Shown piece after piece: positions 53,290 to 62,799 of a DNA stretch of 64,000 nucleotides. Position numbers and translations under genes: made by a program. The stretch comes from Pyrenophora tritici-repentis (lineage: Eukaryota; Ascomycota; Dothideomycetes; Pleosporales; Pleosporaceae): NCBI RefSeq assembly GCF_003171515.1, contig NC_089392.1:1550001-1614000 (forward strand), read 5' to 3'. The notes beneath the pieces were generated by a model, which did not search any database, was not told where the DNA came from, and saw only the letters and a program-made list of their open reading frames with translations. Position 1 is the stretch's first letter; every line of letters starts with the position of its first letter.

Positions 53290-54454
53290 TTAGCGAGCAG
53301 CGATTTCCTCATTCTGTTGCACCGATGGCCTTGGTTGTGTCGAGTCCAGAAAGCGCATCTTTACCCGTTGAAAGATCTCGAAGCTGCCGATGGTGCACGG
53401 GGTATACGTCTCGAAATAGTGATTGAAGAAAATCTTCATGGCTGGTGCAGAAGCCCAGAAAACACCCAGCTGGTCTTCAATCGCCGTCCAGAACCAGCCT
53501 AAGGACCAGCAATTAAGGAGGTTTGCATCGGCCGCAGAAAGAGTGTCAGCTATTTGATGTATGAAGAAAGTGTGATGATAACTTACAGTGGCATTTTTTG
53601 CTCGCATGATATGCACGAATGGCACCGCAGACACTAGTCAGGATTCCCAAGCTAAAGAATTCCGCATGTAGCAATCTTCTGTCGTGGGAGCATTTGCAGG
53701 TGCAATACCAAGAACACTGGGAGCATACAGATAACGAAGTCTTGTACGCAGCTGATGACTGCGAATGCAATAAAGAAGGCGCCTTCGTGGCCACAGGATA
53801 CAAGGCCGGGTGGTTGCTTTGATTTGCTCCACCCCTGGGGGTATGGGGAAACCGGCTTGCAGACGATCGCACTGACTAAGGTAAAGAAAGTGACTGCGAT
53901 ACAAAAAATGATATTACCCCATATGCCTAGTTGTAGACTAGTTGTCAGCCTTTTTCTAATGTAGGCAGTGCCTGGTATACACGTACAGTAAGACCAGATG
54001 TACGTAAGAGGTCCGCTAAATCGTCGGTAGAAGCAGAGGATGGACAGTTTGATCATCGCAGAAGCTGCTACATAATTGATGATGATAGCGAATTTGATCT
54101 GATGGATTAGTACCAGGGTAGGAAAGGTTGTGACATGTGGAAAAGTACCTTTGCCACCTCCTGCATGATATGAGGAGTAAAATCATTTGGGCCGAACTGG
54201 CTACCATAGCCGCCTATGCCTTGACTGTAAATTAGCCATTGCCACGACGAAGAGTCGCTAGTCCCACCAAGTATTGTCAATATGCTCAGCCCGATCAATG
54301 GTAGCATCCCTATGCTCACGAGTACGTCGTCCAAGCCAGCGTTCTTTGCGATACCACATCTCGCCACCATTCGTGCGACAAAGACAAGCAATGTTATGAC
54401 GAGGGATGCTATGAGGATAGTTGGCTCCCTCCAGTATTTCGATTCGTGCGTCAT
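53290..54454 (-). pseudogene. Fungal rhodopsin-domain integral membrane protein with one frameshift
   Basis: Four exons on the minus strand: 54454-54149, 54098-53987, 53926-53587, 53549-53290. The sequence shows the fungal rhodopsin-like seven-helix domain: TILIASLVITLLVFVARMVAR, LDDVLVSIGMLPL, IKFAIIINYVAASAMIKLSI, the GHEGAFFIAFAVISCVQDF helix and PVFLVLHLQMLPRQKIA. One extra base at about 53657 moves the frame just before SLGILTSVCGAIRAY and makes a stop (ATTCTTTAG). Apart from that base, all four exons fit in phase at about 338 residues. So this is either a very recent pseudogene or a sequencing error in an active gene. Members are widespread, expanded and mostly of unknown role; some sit in secondary-metabolite clusters, but no such cluster is visible here. 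Confidence 0.8.
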
Positions 54455-56463
54455 GGTGCTGGGTGGCGATCAACGGATAACTGAGTAGGGCGCAGAACGT
54501 CGATCTGAGCGATCAGGCTATCGCGAGCTTCATGGGTATGGCGAGCTTCATGATTATAATCTATTTTTTTGGAATTAGGTCTGTGAGTTTGACGATTTAT
54601 AGGCTGATGTCATAGAAGAGGGAGAGAAAATGCGCTAAACCGATGGTGAAGGTGGAGATGACCGAAAGTGAAAGTGAGAGCAAACATCTTACAAATTTGA
54701 CAGAGGCACATGAGATCCTTGTTTTCATCTTAACTGCGAATAAACATGATGCTCATTTGAGCCAGCTTTGCGCTTCTTTACGAATAGATGTAGGGCAGGT
54801 TGCGAGGACGTTGTTGTTTAGGCCCAATATGCAACTTCATCTGCCCATCTAGCACGTGCAGACAAGTACATTTGCTGATCTGGCCACAGGAAGGGACTCT
54901 ACTACATGTAGTACACGCATTATGGAACAGAGCTGGTTCTTTCTAGCGAGTAAAATAATAGGAATGGATGATTCACCATTGTGATCTTGCTAATACCGCA
55001 TTCGTGATACTTGAAGATTATTGCCCCACGTCAGCGAGAACGCTTGTTTCTCTCTATATCCAGTGATCCAATTCACCACTAAGCAAAAGCTACTAGAAAA
55101 TTGCGACAGAAGATCCTGGTGTCGTATTCGCATCGCCCGCTGCTCTTGCTAACACCCAATGACCTTGGTTATACTCTGAGTAGGATGTTCCGTTCTCCGA
55201 GGTCCTGTTGGATGACATGACCAGCTATCAAGACAACTGAGTCTAAGTCATGATGCGAATCTTATGCGGAGGATTAGGTACACGCGATATGATCGGCGTG
55301 ATAACCACTGAAATCGGGGTGCCTAGATCACAGCCCTCCTCAAGCCGCCTGTGTTTCCTAATTGCATGCCTTGGTCTGCAACCGAGTTGCTCCGGTCGCA
55401 AGTAGGAGGAAAACAGAGGGAACAGATGTGTCGATAAGAAACCTCATGCCAACCGGTGCTTTCCATACGGCAGCATATCCCGTATCAAGGTGATGCATCA
55501 ATACCTACCTGTTCACAGCCTGGGCCGATAACTACTTACAGATGTAGGTATTCGCCTAGAGGGTTCCGTTTGTTGCACTTATAGTGATGTCAGCCATGGA
55601 TATTACAGCCCAGATGATACATGCGTAGTGCACCATAAGATGCGATGCAAAAAATGCTAAGATGGTGCCGGCAGTGCTCGGTGGCTGTGGGGTCGACGGA
55701 TTACCTAGTTAATGATTGAATTAGTTGACGTAGACGTACAGTAGTTAATCAAGTGGGTCACCTTCTTCCGCGCTACCTAGGTACTGAACAATTTCGAACA
55801 CGAAGCTCCCGACATGCACAACTCGACTTGCGCTACCTTTGTTATTTTCAAGTACATGCTTCATGTTCCGTTACTCTGTCAAGGCTACTATATGAATTGT
55901 CGATCTATCTCTCTCGCTGGTAAGGTTCAGGTGCGACTCGGATTCCGACCGCAGCTAGAGCCCATGTCCTGTGAGCGACTCAGCAGGAGCATAAATGTAT
56001 TGTTCATCGTCCTATCGAAACCTTCAAACATCATTTCTAGACGCAATTCGTGCGTATATGGCTACGAAGACTCGTACCCTACAGGCATCACAGCCGTTTT
56101 ACCCTTGGTATACGTCAGGCGACGACATCCGAATATGGTTTCCATGGTACATACTGTGGGTACTTGCCGGTTCCATGGTTCCGTACCATAGACGCTGCCC
56201 TGATTACCAACGTATAATGGCAGGGGGTTCTTCTAGGTTCTCTTCCACGAGCCCCTCCATCATCCATGGTAGGACGGTAGGTACACCCCAGGATGTCAAT
56301 AAAAACCCCATTTCAGTGCTTAGCTCCGTCTTTCTTCCTCAGACACAAAGTATTTTTGAAGCCAGGATCTTGTCTCATCTCGCGAGACTATACTCGACAA
56401 TACCCATCAGTCCAAGATACTTTTGTCTATATATTTTTACAAATACACGACAGCAACAACAAC
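54455..56463. other. Gene-free, partly A/T-rich interval, 2 kb
   Basis: No supported gene. Short frames (54643-54852, 55814-56191, 55995-56492) overlap and lack motifs. The tract looks like decayed sequence. Near 56440 it becomes leader-like (TATATATTTTTACAAATAC then ACAACAACAAC) just before the next reading frame. Confidence 0.45.
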
Positions 56464-57029
56464 ATGGATTCCGTCTTGCCAGGCTGGAATAATGTGAGGC
56501 CAGAGGCCGACAAAGAAGGCTTCACCGAGCGATCCGAAGAGCGTTAACAGCTCTTCGAGCGAGCGAAAGCCATCGGACACCGAACTAATCTCTATAAATC
56601 CGGGAGCAGCGCCATGCGAGCCACAGTAACCCTTTTAGCCCTTAGTGACGTAGAAATCTCAGTACCTTGTCTGGAACTCTTGGAAGTCAATGACCTTCCT
56701 TTTAAAGGTTCTGAGGACACAACCGCTTCCAACCAAAACACCCCCAAGACGCCGAATCTCAGATCATCGCTCACTTAATTGACCGACAGCTCGGCCGAGC
56801 CTTTCTGACATCATCTGTCTCAACGTGTCTCGGGAGGGAGGGAGATCATACGATCGAAGAATCGCGGAAGATGTCCGGTAAGCTTATGAAGAGTAAATTT
56901 AATCAGAAGGAATGCACAACTTCGTAAGAACAAATTACTAAGCCGGAAAGGTGAAAAGACGAGAAGCAACTTTACGCACGCTAAGCCGAAACGAGAAAAC
57001 TTGCAGGGGTCTAGATAGAGATTTGGAGG
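56464..57029 (+). pseudogene. Decayed reading frame of unknown identity, cut by Copia-3
   Basis: The ATG follows an AGCAACAACAAC leader and opens MDSVLPGWNNVRPEADK; the frame meets TAA at 56545. Past that stop the same frame stays open for 76 codons (QLFERAKAIGHRTNLYKS.. to a TAA at 56776). Plausible protein sequence then continues in another frame (about 56760-56930, IDRQLGRAFLTSSVSTC..) and again near 56980-57029. The TAA is followed by CAG, and a CAA-to-TAA change would explain it. I do not recognise the protein; it may be a host gene or an old transposon frame. Copia-3 inserted at its end. Confidence 0.35.
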
Positions 57030-57245
57030 TGTCAGATAATAGCACTGTTGAAGATGAGAGCGTACAGACGCTGGGTTAGACTAGCGCGACCCGGCATCTG
57101 AGAGAGCCAATCGGATCACAGGAAGGCTTGGCACCCCCCAGGTGTGCCCACAACCGTAGACAGAACCAACACACAATCAATCATCAATATCATCACCATT
57201 ATTATCTATTTCATCAGTATTCCAGATGAGAGTGAATATCTGACA
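57030..57245 (+). repeat. Copia-3 5' LTR, 216 bp
   Basis: TGTCAGATAATAGCACTGTT to ATATCTGACA. Same family as the solo LTR at 62579-62794. Confidence 0.96.
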
Positions 57246-57259
57246 ATTAAGAGTCTCAC
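57246..57259 (+). other. Copia-3 primer-binding site, half tRNA-Lys(CUU)
   Basis: ATTAAGAGTCTCAC directly abuts the 5' LTR. Its reverse complement, GTGAGACTCTTAAT, reads as positions 26-39 of tRNA-Lys(CUU): stem TGAGA, loop CTCTTAA, then T39. The 3' end at base 39 matches the cut site known for the Drosophila copia primer. The tRNA itself is not in the window, so identity rests on family knowledge. Confidence 0.72.
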
Positions 57260-57280
57260 TATCTTTACCTACCTACCAAA

Positions 57281-58552
57281 ATGACCACATTTACCACCCG
57301 CGACGCGACCGTGACTTTACGCGACCAGTCAGACTACACCGGTTGGATGCTACAACTGCAAGCGCGTTGCATGGCACACAATATTTGGGATAAGATTGAC
57401 CCAAAGACTACTACTCAGCCCCTCCGGAGGCCTACCGACCTTAGAATCCCAATCCTTGCTGACTACCAAGCAGCTTCTGGCATCGAAGAGCCAGGAAGAC
57501 TTAGCGAACTATCAAACAGCGGACAGAAAGCGTTTAAAGAAGACCTCGAGTACTATCGCATGTCGATGGAGCAGTACAAAAGCGACCGACACCAATACGA
57601 AAAGGAGCAGTCAAGCTTCCAGCACATCATGACCCTGATTCAATCAAGCGTGTCACCGCACCTACTACGCACATGCTGTCTCCCAGACAAGACACTTCGC
57701 GAGTGGATTATAAACTTGAAGCTTACAGTTGGAGTGAGCGATCGCACCGAGAAGGAGCGAGCTAGAGAAAGATACCTAGCATCCCTCAAACAAATGAGGA
57801 CCCCAAATCAATGGGACACGTGGCTGGCGGAATATGACCAAGCCGCCACGGAAGCTGAAGTATACAGCGTACCAGAAGTGTCACAACTTGATGCGATGTC
57901 AAAGGACTTTCTGGTGGCCGTCCAGAAAACAGCACCTATCTGGGCCGTAAACTTCCAAGAGAACGGACGATGGGCAGCTGGGATGAGCCGAAAGGAGATG
58001 ATGAATCGGTTCCGAGAGCACATGATGATGCACCATCCCCTTTCTAGATCAGGGAAGCACAAAGCAGCTATGGCAGCTTACGATGAAAGCACACATGATG
58101 ATACAACTCTCGCTGGAGGTGCATCCTACCAGCCACTGCGCGGGACGCCGAGCAGTGGGGTCACCGCGCCATCTACCAACTTGAATCCGGGGAATACCTC
58201 GCAAACAAAGTATCGGGGACGTCCTCGTAAACAACCACAAACCTCACAAGCCATGAGAAAGCCAGCACAGAAGCGGTCGTCAGCGCAAAGTGAAGGGACT
58301 ACCTCCGGGCAGAAATGCCCAGCGTGTTATCAATATCATGAACTCAGAGCATGCTACTATGTCAATCCAGACCTAGCGCCAGAGTGGTGGACACCAAATG
58401 AAGCTACAAATGAACTAGTACAGTTTAAATGTAAGAATGACACACAGCTGCAAGGGCTAATCCGCGGACAATGCAGATCCCGTACACGCACGCCAGCTCT
58501 GAAACAATCACATACACCAACGCCGGAGTACTCTCAGTCACCAATCGAATGA
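57281..58552 (+). CDS. Copia-3 Gag (ends at UGA-CUAG)
   Basis: 423 residues from ATG 57281 (CAAAATGACC). The N-terminus (SDYTGWMLQLQARCMAHNIW) is the fungal copia Gag type. A long helical capsid-like region follows, then a basic Gln/Arg-rich part and a zinc knuckle CPACYQYHELRAC of the form CX2CX3HX4C. The frame ends at UGA (58550-58552) in the context CCA AUC GAA UGA CUA GAA. The same frame continues into protease without another stop, so termination should give Gag and readthrough Gag-Pol. Confidence 0.92.
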   Translation: MTTFTTRDATVTLRDQSDYTGWMLQLQARCMAHNIWDKIDPKTTTQPLRRPTDLRIPILADYQAASGIEEPGRLSELSNSGQKAFKEDLEYYRMSMEQYKSDRHQYEKEQSSFQHIMTLIQSSVSPHLLRTCCLPDKTLREWIINLKLTVGVSDRTEKERARERYLASLKQMRTPNQWDTWLAEYDQAATEAEVYSVPEVSQLDAMSKDFLVAVQKTAPIWAVNFQENGRWAAGMSRKEMMNRFREHMMMHHPLSRSGKHKAAMAAYDESTHDDTTLAGGASYQPLRGTPSSGVTAPSTNLNPGNTSQTKYRGRPRKQPQTSQAMRKPAQKRSSAQSEGTTSGQKCPACYQYHELRACYYVNPDLAPEWWTPNEATNELVQFKCKNDTQLQGLIRGQCRSRTRTPALKQSHTPTPEYSQSPIE

Positions 58553-61500
58553 CTAGAAGGCCGAAAGATTACGGACGTAGACGCCGCGCTCACTACCATC
58601 GCACGGAGTGGGACAGCCGAGCACACGTACCCTCTCGCACGATCATTCATTCTCGATTCAGGAGCGACGTGCCACATCACAAACAATCCAGATCGGATAT
58701 ACAACTACCGCCCGTCATCATTAGGAGACTACATATGGGCTGGTAGTATAAAGATTTGGATACGGGGATACGGGACCACAGACATCACGCTGCAACATCA
58801 GCATAGGACAACAAAGCTAGTGCTGCGAGATGTGGCAATCTGCCCAGAGATCGTATGCAATCTAGTGTCCTTCCGACTGCTACGGCAGAGAGGAATCTGG
58901 TGGGATACCAAATCAAACCCAACCAACCTACGAGGACCAGACGATCAAGTTATTGGCAACCTCTTAGAAAATTTTGGCCAGTGGGTATTAGAGTACAATC
59001 CTCTAGCCCAGGCATTTGTCCACACAAAAGCCATCACAGCACGCACGCAGCGAGGACCAAAGAAGGCCTCAGCGATGCTGTGGCACAAGAGACTCGGCCA
59101 CCCGGGACCAGCAGCAATCGAGCATCTCGTGCAGCAGTCTGAGGGGGTGCGAGTTCAAGGGGTGACGACAGTACAATGCGACTCCTGCGGAAGAGCCAAG
59201 TCCAAGAGACAGATACGACGCCTACCGCGAACAAACGACGAAGGCCCAGGAGAGCGACTTGCTATCGACTTCCATACATACGAAGTCCAGGCGATCACAA
59301 AAGAGAAGAGCCAAATGCTCATTACCGATCGTTTCTCAGGCCTCCAATGGGACCTATACTTTACCGACAACCGGACAGCCAAGTCTATTATCCGGCTGCT
59401 CACAACTTTCTTCTCATTTATGAAGAACCATTACAACATATCCGTTAAGACCATAGAGTCTGACAACGAGATCACAACTGTTAAGCCAGATGTCGAGCGA
59501 TGGCTGGCAACACAGGGCATCAGAGTCGAGCCCTCAGCCCCAGACACACAGGCACAAAACGGTGGAGCCGAGCGCTCAGGGGGTGTAAACAAGGAGAAGG
59601 CACGCGCAATGCGACTTGACGCCAATCTCTCTTGGGAACTGTGGCCAGAAATCACTCGAGCCGCAGTCTATCTCTACAACAGAACCCCAAACTACAACAA
59701 TCACTGGAAGACACCATACGAAGTCTTCTTCACACGAGTAGCTTTCAGCAACGGAATAGTCACATCTCTCCGAAAACCAAACCTCACTCATCTCAAGGCA
59801 TATGGCTGCAAAGCTTTCGCCATGACAGACGACACCCACAGAGGGAAGTCGCGCCTACAACGCCTCGACCCAAAGGCATGGATCGGATACCTAGTCGGAT
59901 ACCGGTCATCAAACATCTACCGAATCTGGATACCGTCACTCGCCAAAGTGATGAGCACTAGAGACGTCGTCTTCGACGAACAGTCAATCTTCGATGGCAA
60001 AACCGAAGACCTAATGGACAACCTCATGCACAATACGCTAGAAGAAATCGCGACACACGTGAGGACCATTGAGCTGCCAACACCAGCGCAGCAACCAGAG
60101 ACGGAGTCCTTCTATGAGGACAGTCCACCGGAGGAGTCACTCGCTCAGGACAGCGAGGGCGACCAGCCAGGATACTACCAAGGGAGAAAAATCCGGGACA
60201 GCTACCCGACACCTCCGGCGACACCGCCACCCGCAGCGTTGCTCGCGCGGCTAATGGCAGGAGCATCGCTAGATGAGAAGGATCGACAAGGAACCCCTAA
60301 GACTGCCCCATGGGCAGCAGCGTTCATGGCGGGTACCCAGGCCGGAAAGGTTGGAGAATACAGAGGAGTAGCTATGGACAAGGCTGCGATTGTGAGAATG
60401 CTCGCCAAAGGCTTGAAGCCCCATCGCAGTCAGCTACCACCTCTGCCAACATGCCGAACTAAGCTTGAGGACCACCCAATGGGAGAACTATTCAAAGAAG
60501 CAGAACAGTCCCATCTAGCAAGCCACCATCAAATGAACTCATGGACAGAGTTCCCCATGAAGAAAATCAAGCAAACAGGACAACAAATCCTGGACTGCAT
60601 GTGGGTATACACCTACAAACTTGACAAGCATCACCGACTACTCAAGTGCAAGGCACGACTAGTCGTCCGCGGTGATCAGCAGCGAAACATCACATCGCAA
60701 GACACCTACGCGGCAACACTCGCAAGCCGATCGTTCCGAATGCTAACCGCAATTGCGGCAAAGTACGACCTAGAGCTCAAACAGTACGACGTGGCAAACG
60801 CCTTCGTGCATGCGACAATAGACCGAGAAGTATTCATGAGAATGCCACGCGGCCATCAGAAGCCAGGCACTATACTTAAGCTAAACAAGGCATTGTATGG
60901 ACTGCGCATATCCCCGCTCCTCTGGCAGAAAGAGTTCACAGGCACTCTCAAAGAACTCGGGTTCCAGGAAGTACCGCACGAACCCTGCTGTCTCATCAAA
61001 GACGGCATCATTATCTTCTTCTACGTGGACGACATCATACTCGCATACCACAAAGACATGGAGCAATCCGCCCAGCAGGCAATTGCCCGCCTCCAGGACA
61101 GATATCTCTTTACTGGGGGAAACGACTTACAATGGTTCCTCGGCGTCGAGATTATCCGAGACCGAAAGGCGCGGACGATCCAGCTATCGCAGGCGGCCTA
61201 CGCAGACAAGATCAGCAGACTGGCCGACCGTACCGACATTAGACACGACACGCCGATGGCGACTGCCGAACTACTACCAAGAGACGGCCTCGCCTCCCTA
61301 TCAGAGATCAACAAATACCAGCGCAAGATAGGCTCGCTCCTCTTCGCAGCCGTGACCACCAGACCAGACATCGCCTTTGCGACGTCGCGGCTCGCCCGCT
61401 TTCTATCCAACCCAGGACCGGAGCACCATGACGCTGCCGACCGAGTCCTCCAATATCTACTAGCGACAAAGCACCTCGCGCTACAACTCGGAGGAGGCAC

Positions 61501-62059
61501 TGGACTACAGATAGCCAGCGATGCTTCCTTTGCCGACAATACCCTAGACAGGAAGAGCTCACAGGGCTACGCGATCAAGCTCTTCAATGGGCTCATCGCA
61601 TGGAAAGCCAACAAACAAGACACTGTTACAACATCAACGACAGAAGCCGAGCTCCTCGCTCTATCTCAAGTAGCCAAGGAAGCTCTATTCCTGTCCCGTC
61701 TCCTTAAGGAGCTGAACATCCAGCTTAAGACCCCTGGTATTACCATTCAATGCGACAACAAACAGACTATTCGCCTAGTCACCGAGGAGGTCTCAAAGCT
61801 TCAAACCAAACTCAGACATATCGACATACACAATCACTGGATCAGACAGGAGGTGTCGACAGGCCGGATCTCCGTAGAGTACATACCTACCGCGGATATG
61901 ATCGCCGACGGTCTCACCAAATCGTTGCCACCAAACAAATGGCCAGAATTCCTAGAACAACTAGGACTAGTCCCCGCTAAGGAAATCCTGGCGAGAAACT
62001 CGGCACCGCTAGAAGAAATTCAAGAGAAACTTGAAAATCTCGTGGTAAGCCTTGAGTAG
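58553..62059 (+). CDS. Copia-3 Pol: protease, integrase, reverse transcriptase, RNase H (read through from Gag)
   Basis: In the Gag frame and open for 1168 codons after the UGA; the first ATG is only at 58820, which would lose the protease. In order: protease FILDSGATCHITN; integrase HHCC (WHKRLGHPG.., CDSCGRAK) and core AIDFHTYEV, IESDNEIT, NGGAERSGGVNKEKARA; RT with KARLVVRGDQQ, YDVANAFVHATIDREVFM, NKALYGLRISPLLW and YVDD (FFYVDDIILAY); RNase H with ASDASFADN, TTSTTEAELLALS, QCDNKQTIRL and HIDIHNHWI. No frameshift or internal stop was found. Total Gag-Pol would be 1592 residues. All catalytic residues I looked for are present. Confidence 0.94.
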   Translation, partial: LEGRKITDVDAALTTIARSGTAEHTYPLARSFILDSGATCHITNNPDRIYNYRPSSLGDYIWAGSIKIWIRGYGTTDITLQHQHRTTKLVLRDVAICPEIVCNLVSFRLLRQRGIWWDTKSNPTNLRGPDDQVIGNLLENFGQWVLEYNPLAQAFVHTKAITARTQRGPKKASAMLWHKRLGHPGPAAIEHLVQQSEGVRVQGVTTVQCDSCGRAKSKRQIRRLPRTNDEGPGERLAIDFHTYEVQAITKEKSQMLITDRFSGLQWDLYFTDNRTAKSIIRLLTTFFSFMKNHYNISVKTIESDNEITTVKPDVERWLATQGIRVEPSAPDTQAQNGGAERSGGVNKEKARAMRLDANLSWELWPEITRAAVYLYNRTPNYNNHWKTPYEVFFTRVAFSNGIVTSLRKPNLTHLKAYGCKAFAMTDDTHRGKSRLQRLDPKAWIGYLVGYRSSNIYRIWIPSLAKVMSTRDVVFDEQSIFDGKTEDLMDNLMHNTLEEIATHVRTIELPTPAQQPETESFYEDSPPEESLAQDSEGDQPGYYQGRKIRDSYPTPPATPPPAALLARLMAGASLDEKDRQGTPKTAPWAAAFMAGTQAGKVGEYRGVAMDKAAIVRMLAKGLKPHRSQLPPLPTCRTKLEDHPMGELFKEAEQSHLASHHQMNSWTEFPMKKIKQTGQQILDCMWVYTYKLDKHHRLLKCKARLVVRGDQQRNITSQDTYAATLASRSFRMLTAIAAKYDLELKQYDVANAFVHATIDREVFMRMPRGHQKPGTILKLNKALYGLRISPLLWQKEFTGTLKELGFQEVPHEPCCLIKDGIIIFFYVDDIILAYHKDMEQSAQQAIARLQDRYLFTGGNDLQWFLGVEIIRDRKARTIQLSQAAYADKISRLADRTDIRHDTPMATAELLPRDGLASLSEINKYQRKIGSLLFAAVTTRPDIAFATSRLARFLSNPGPEHHDAADRVLQYLLATKHLALQLGGGTGLQIASDASFADNTLDRKSSQGYAIKLFNGLIAWKANKQDTVTTSTTEAELLALSQVAKEALFLSRLLKELNIQLKTPGITIQCDNKQTIRLVTEEVSKLQTKLRHIDIHNHWIRQEVSTGRISVEYIPTADMIADGLTKSLPPNKWPEFLEQLGLVPAKEILARNSAPLEEIQEKLENLVVSLE

Positions 62060-62100
62060 GACTAAGTGCCCAGCTTGCAAGCGTGAAGAGCGTCCAAGCT

Positions 62101-62109
62101 GAAGGGGTG
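62101..62109 (+). other. Copia-3 polypurine tract
   Basis: GAAGGGGTG directly precedes the 3' LTR; GAAGGGG is the purine run. Confidence 0.75.
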
Positions 62110-62325
62110 TGTCAGATAATAGCACTGTTGAAGATGAGAGCGTACAGACGCTGGGTTAGACTAGCGCGACCCGGCATCTGAGAGAGCCAATCGGATCACA
62201 GGAAGGCTTGGCACCCCCCAGGTGTGCCCACAACCGTAGACAGAACCAACACACAATCAATCATCAATATCATCACCATTATTATCTATTTCATCAGTAT
62301 TCCAGATGAGAGTGAATATCTGACA
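62110..62325 (+). repeat. Copia-3 3' LTR, 216 bp
   Basis: Matches the 5' LTR at all positions compared, followed by GGAGG. Confidence 0.96.
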
Positions 62326-62578
62326 GGAGGAATGGAAATATACATGTCAAGTTGCGCTTTGCGTCATTGACTAAAGAGAGTAAATAGTCAACTTGGAGAT
62401 CCTACGAGAATAATAGCTGTGTTGCATCAAGCGAGTGACCGGCGGCCATGTTCTTCTGCAGCCACTGTCTTTTATGTCACAAGTAGGTCTCATGTGGGGG
62501 TATTGTAGAAGCTGGTGTTTAGTATAGTGTGATGATTATGGAAAGTGTTTGTGGAGAAAAAGGAAGGAACAATCCAGG

Positions 62579-62794
62579 TGTCAGATAATAGCACTGTTGA
62601 AGATGAGAGCGTACAGACGCTAGGTTAGACTAGCGCGACCTAGCATCTGTGAGAGCCAATCGGATCACAGGAAGGCTTGGCACCCCCTAGGTGTGCCCAC
62701 AACCGTAGACAGAACAAAGACACAATCAATGATCAATATTACCACCATCATTACCCATTTCATCAGTATTCTAGATGAGAGTGAATATCTGACA
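62579..62794 (+). repeat. Solo LTR of the Copia-3 family, 216 bp
   Basis: Same length and ends as the Copia-3 LTR, flanked by the duplication CCAGG (62574-62578, 62795-62799). About 14 differences from the Copia-3 LTR, among them CA-to-TA or TG-to-TA changes at three places and one CG-to-TA double change. It lies 253 bp right of the full element. Confidence 0.93.
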
Positions 62795-62799
62795 CCAGG

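Larger units (their letters stand above)
57030..62325 (+). mobile_element. Copia-3: complete Ty1/Copia LTR retrotransposon with in-frame UGA between Gag and Pol, 5296 bp
   Basis: 216-bp LTRs, identical by eye, with perfect 9-bp terminal inverted repeats (TGTCAGATA/TATCTGACA), and target duplication GGAGG at 57025-57029 and 62326-62330. Gag and Pol share one frame and are separated by a single UGA followed by CUAG. A half-tRNA-Lys primer site follows the 5' LTR and a GAAGGGG tract precedes the 3' LTR. Everything needed for transposition appears intact, making this the most likely active element in the window. Confidence 0.96.

Noticed and set aside
58820..58822. ATG 58820 as the Copia-3 Pol start
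   Set aside because: The frame is open back to the UGA at 58550 and the protease DSGA motif lies before this ATG, so Pol begins by readthrough rather than here.
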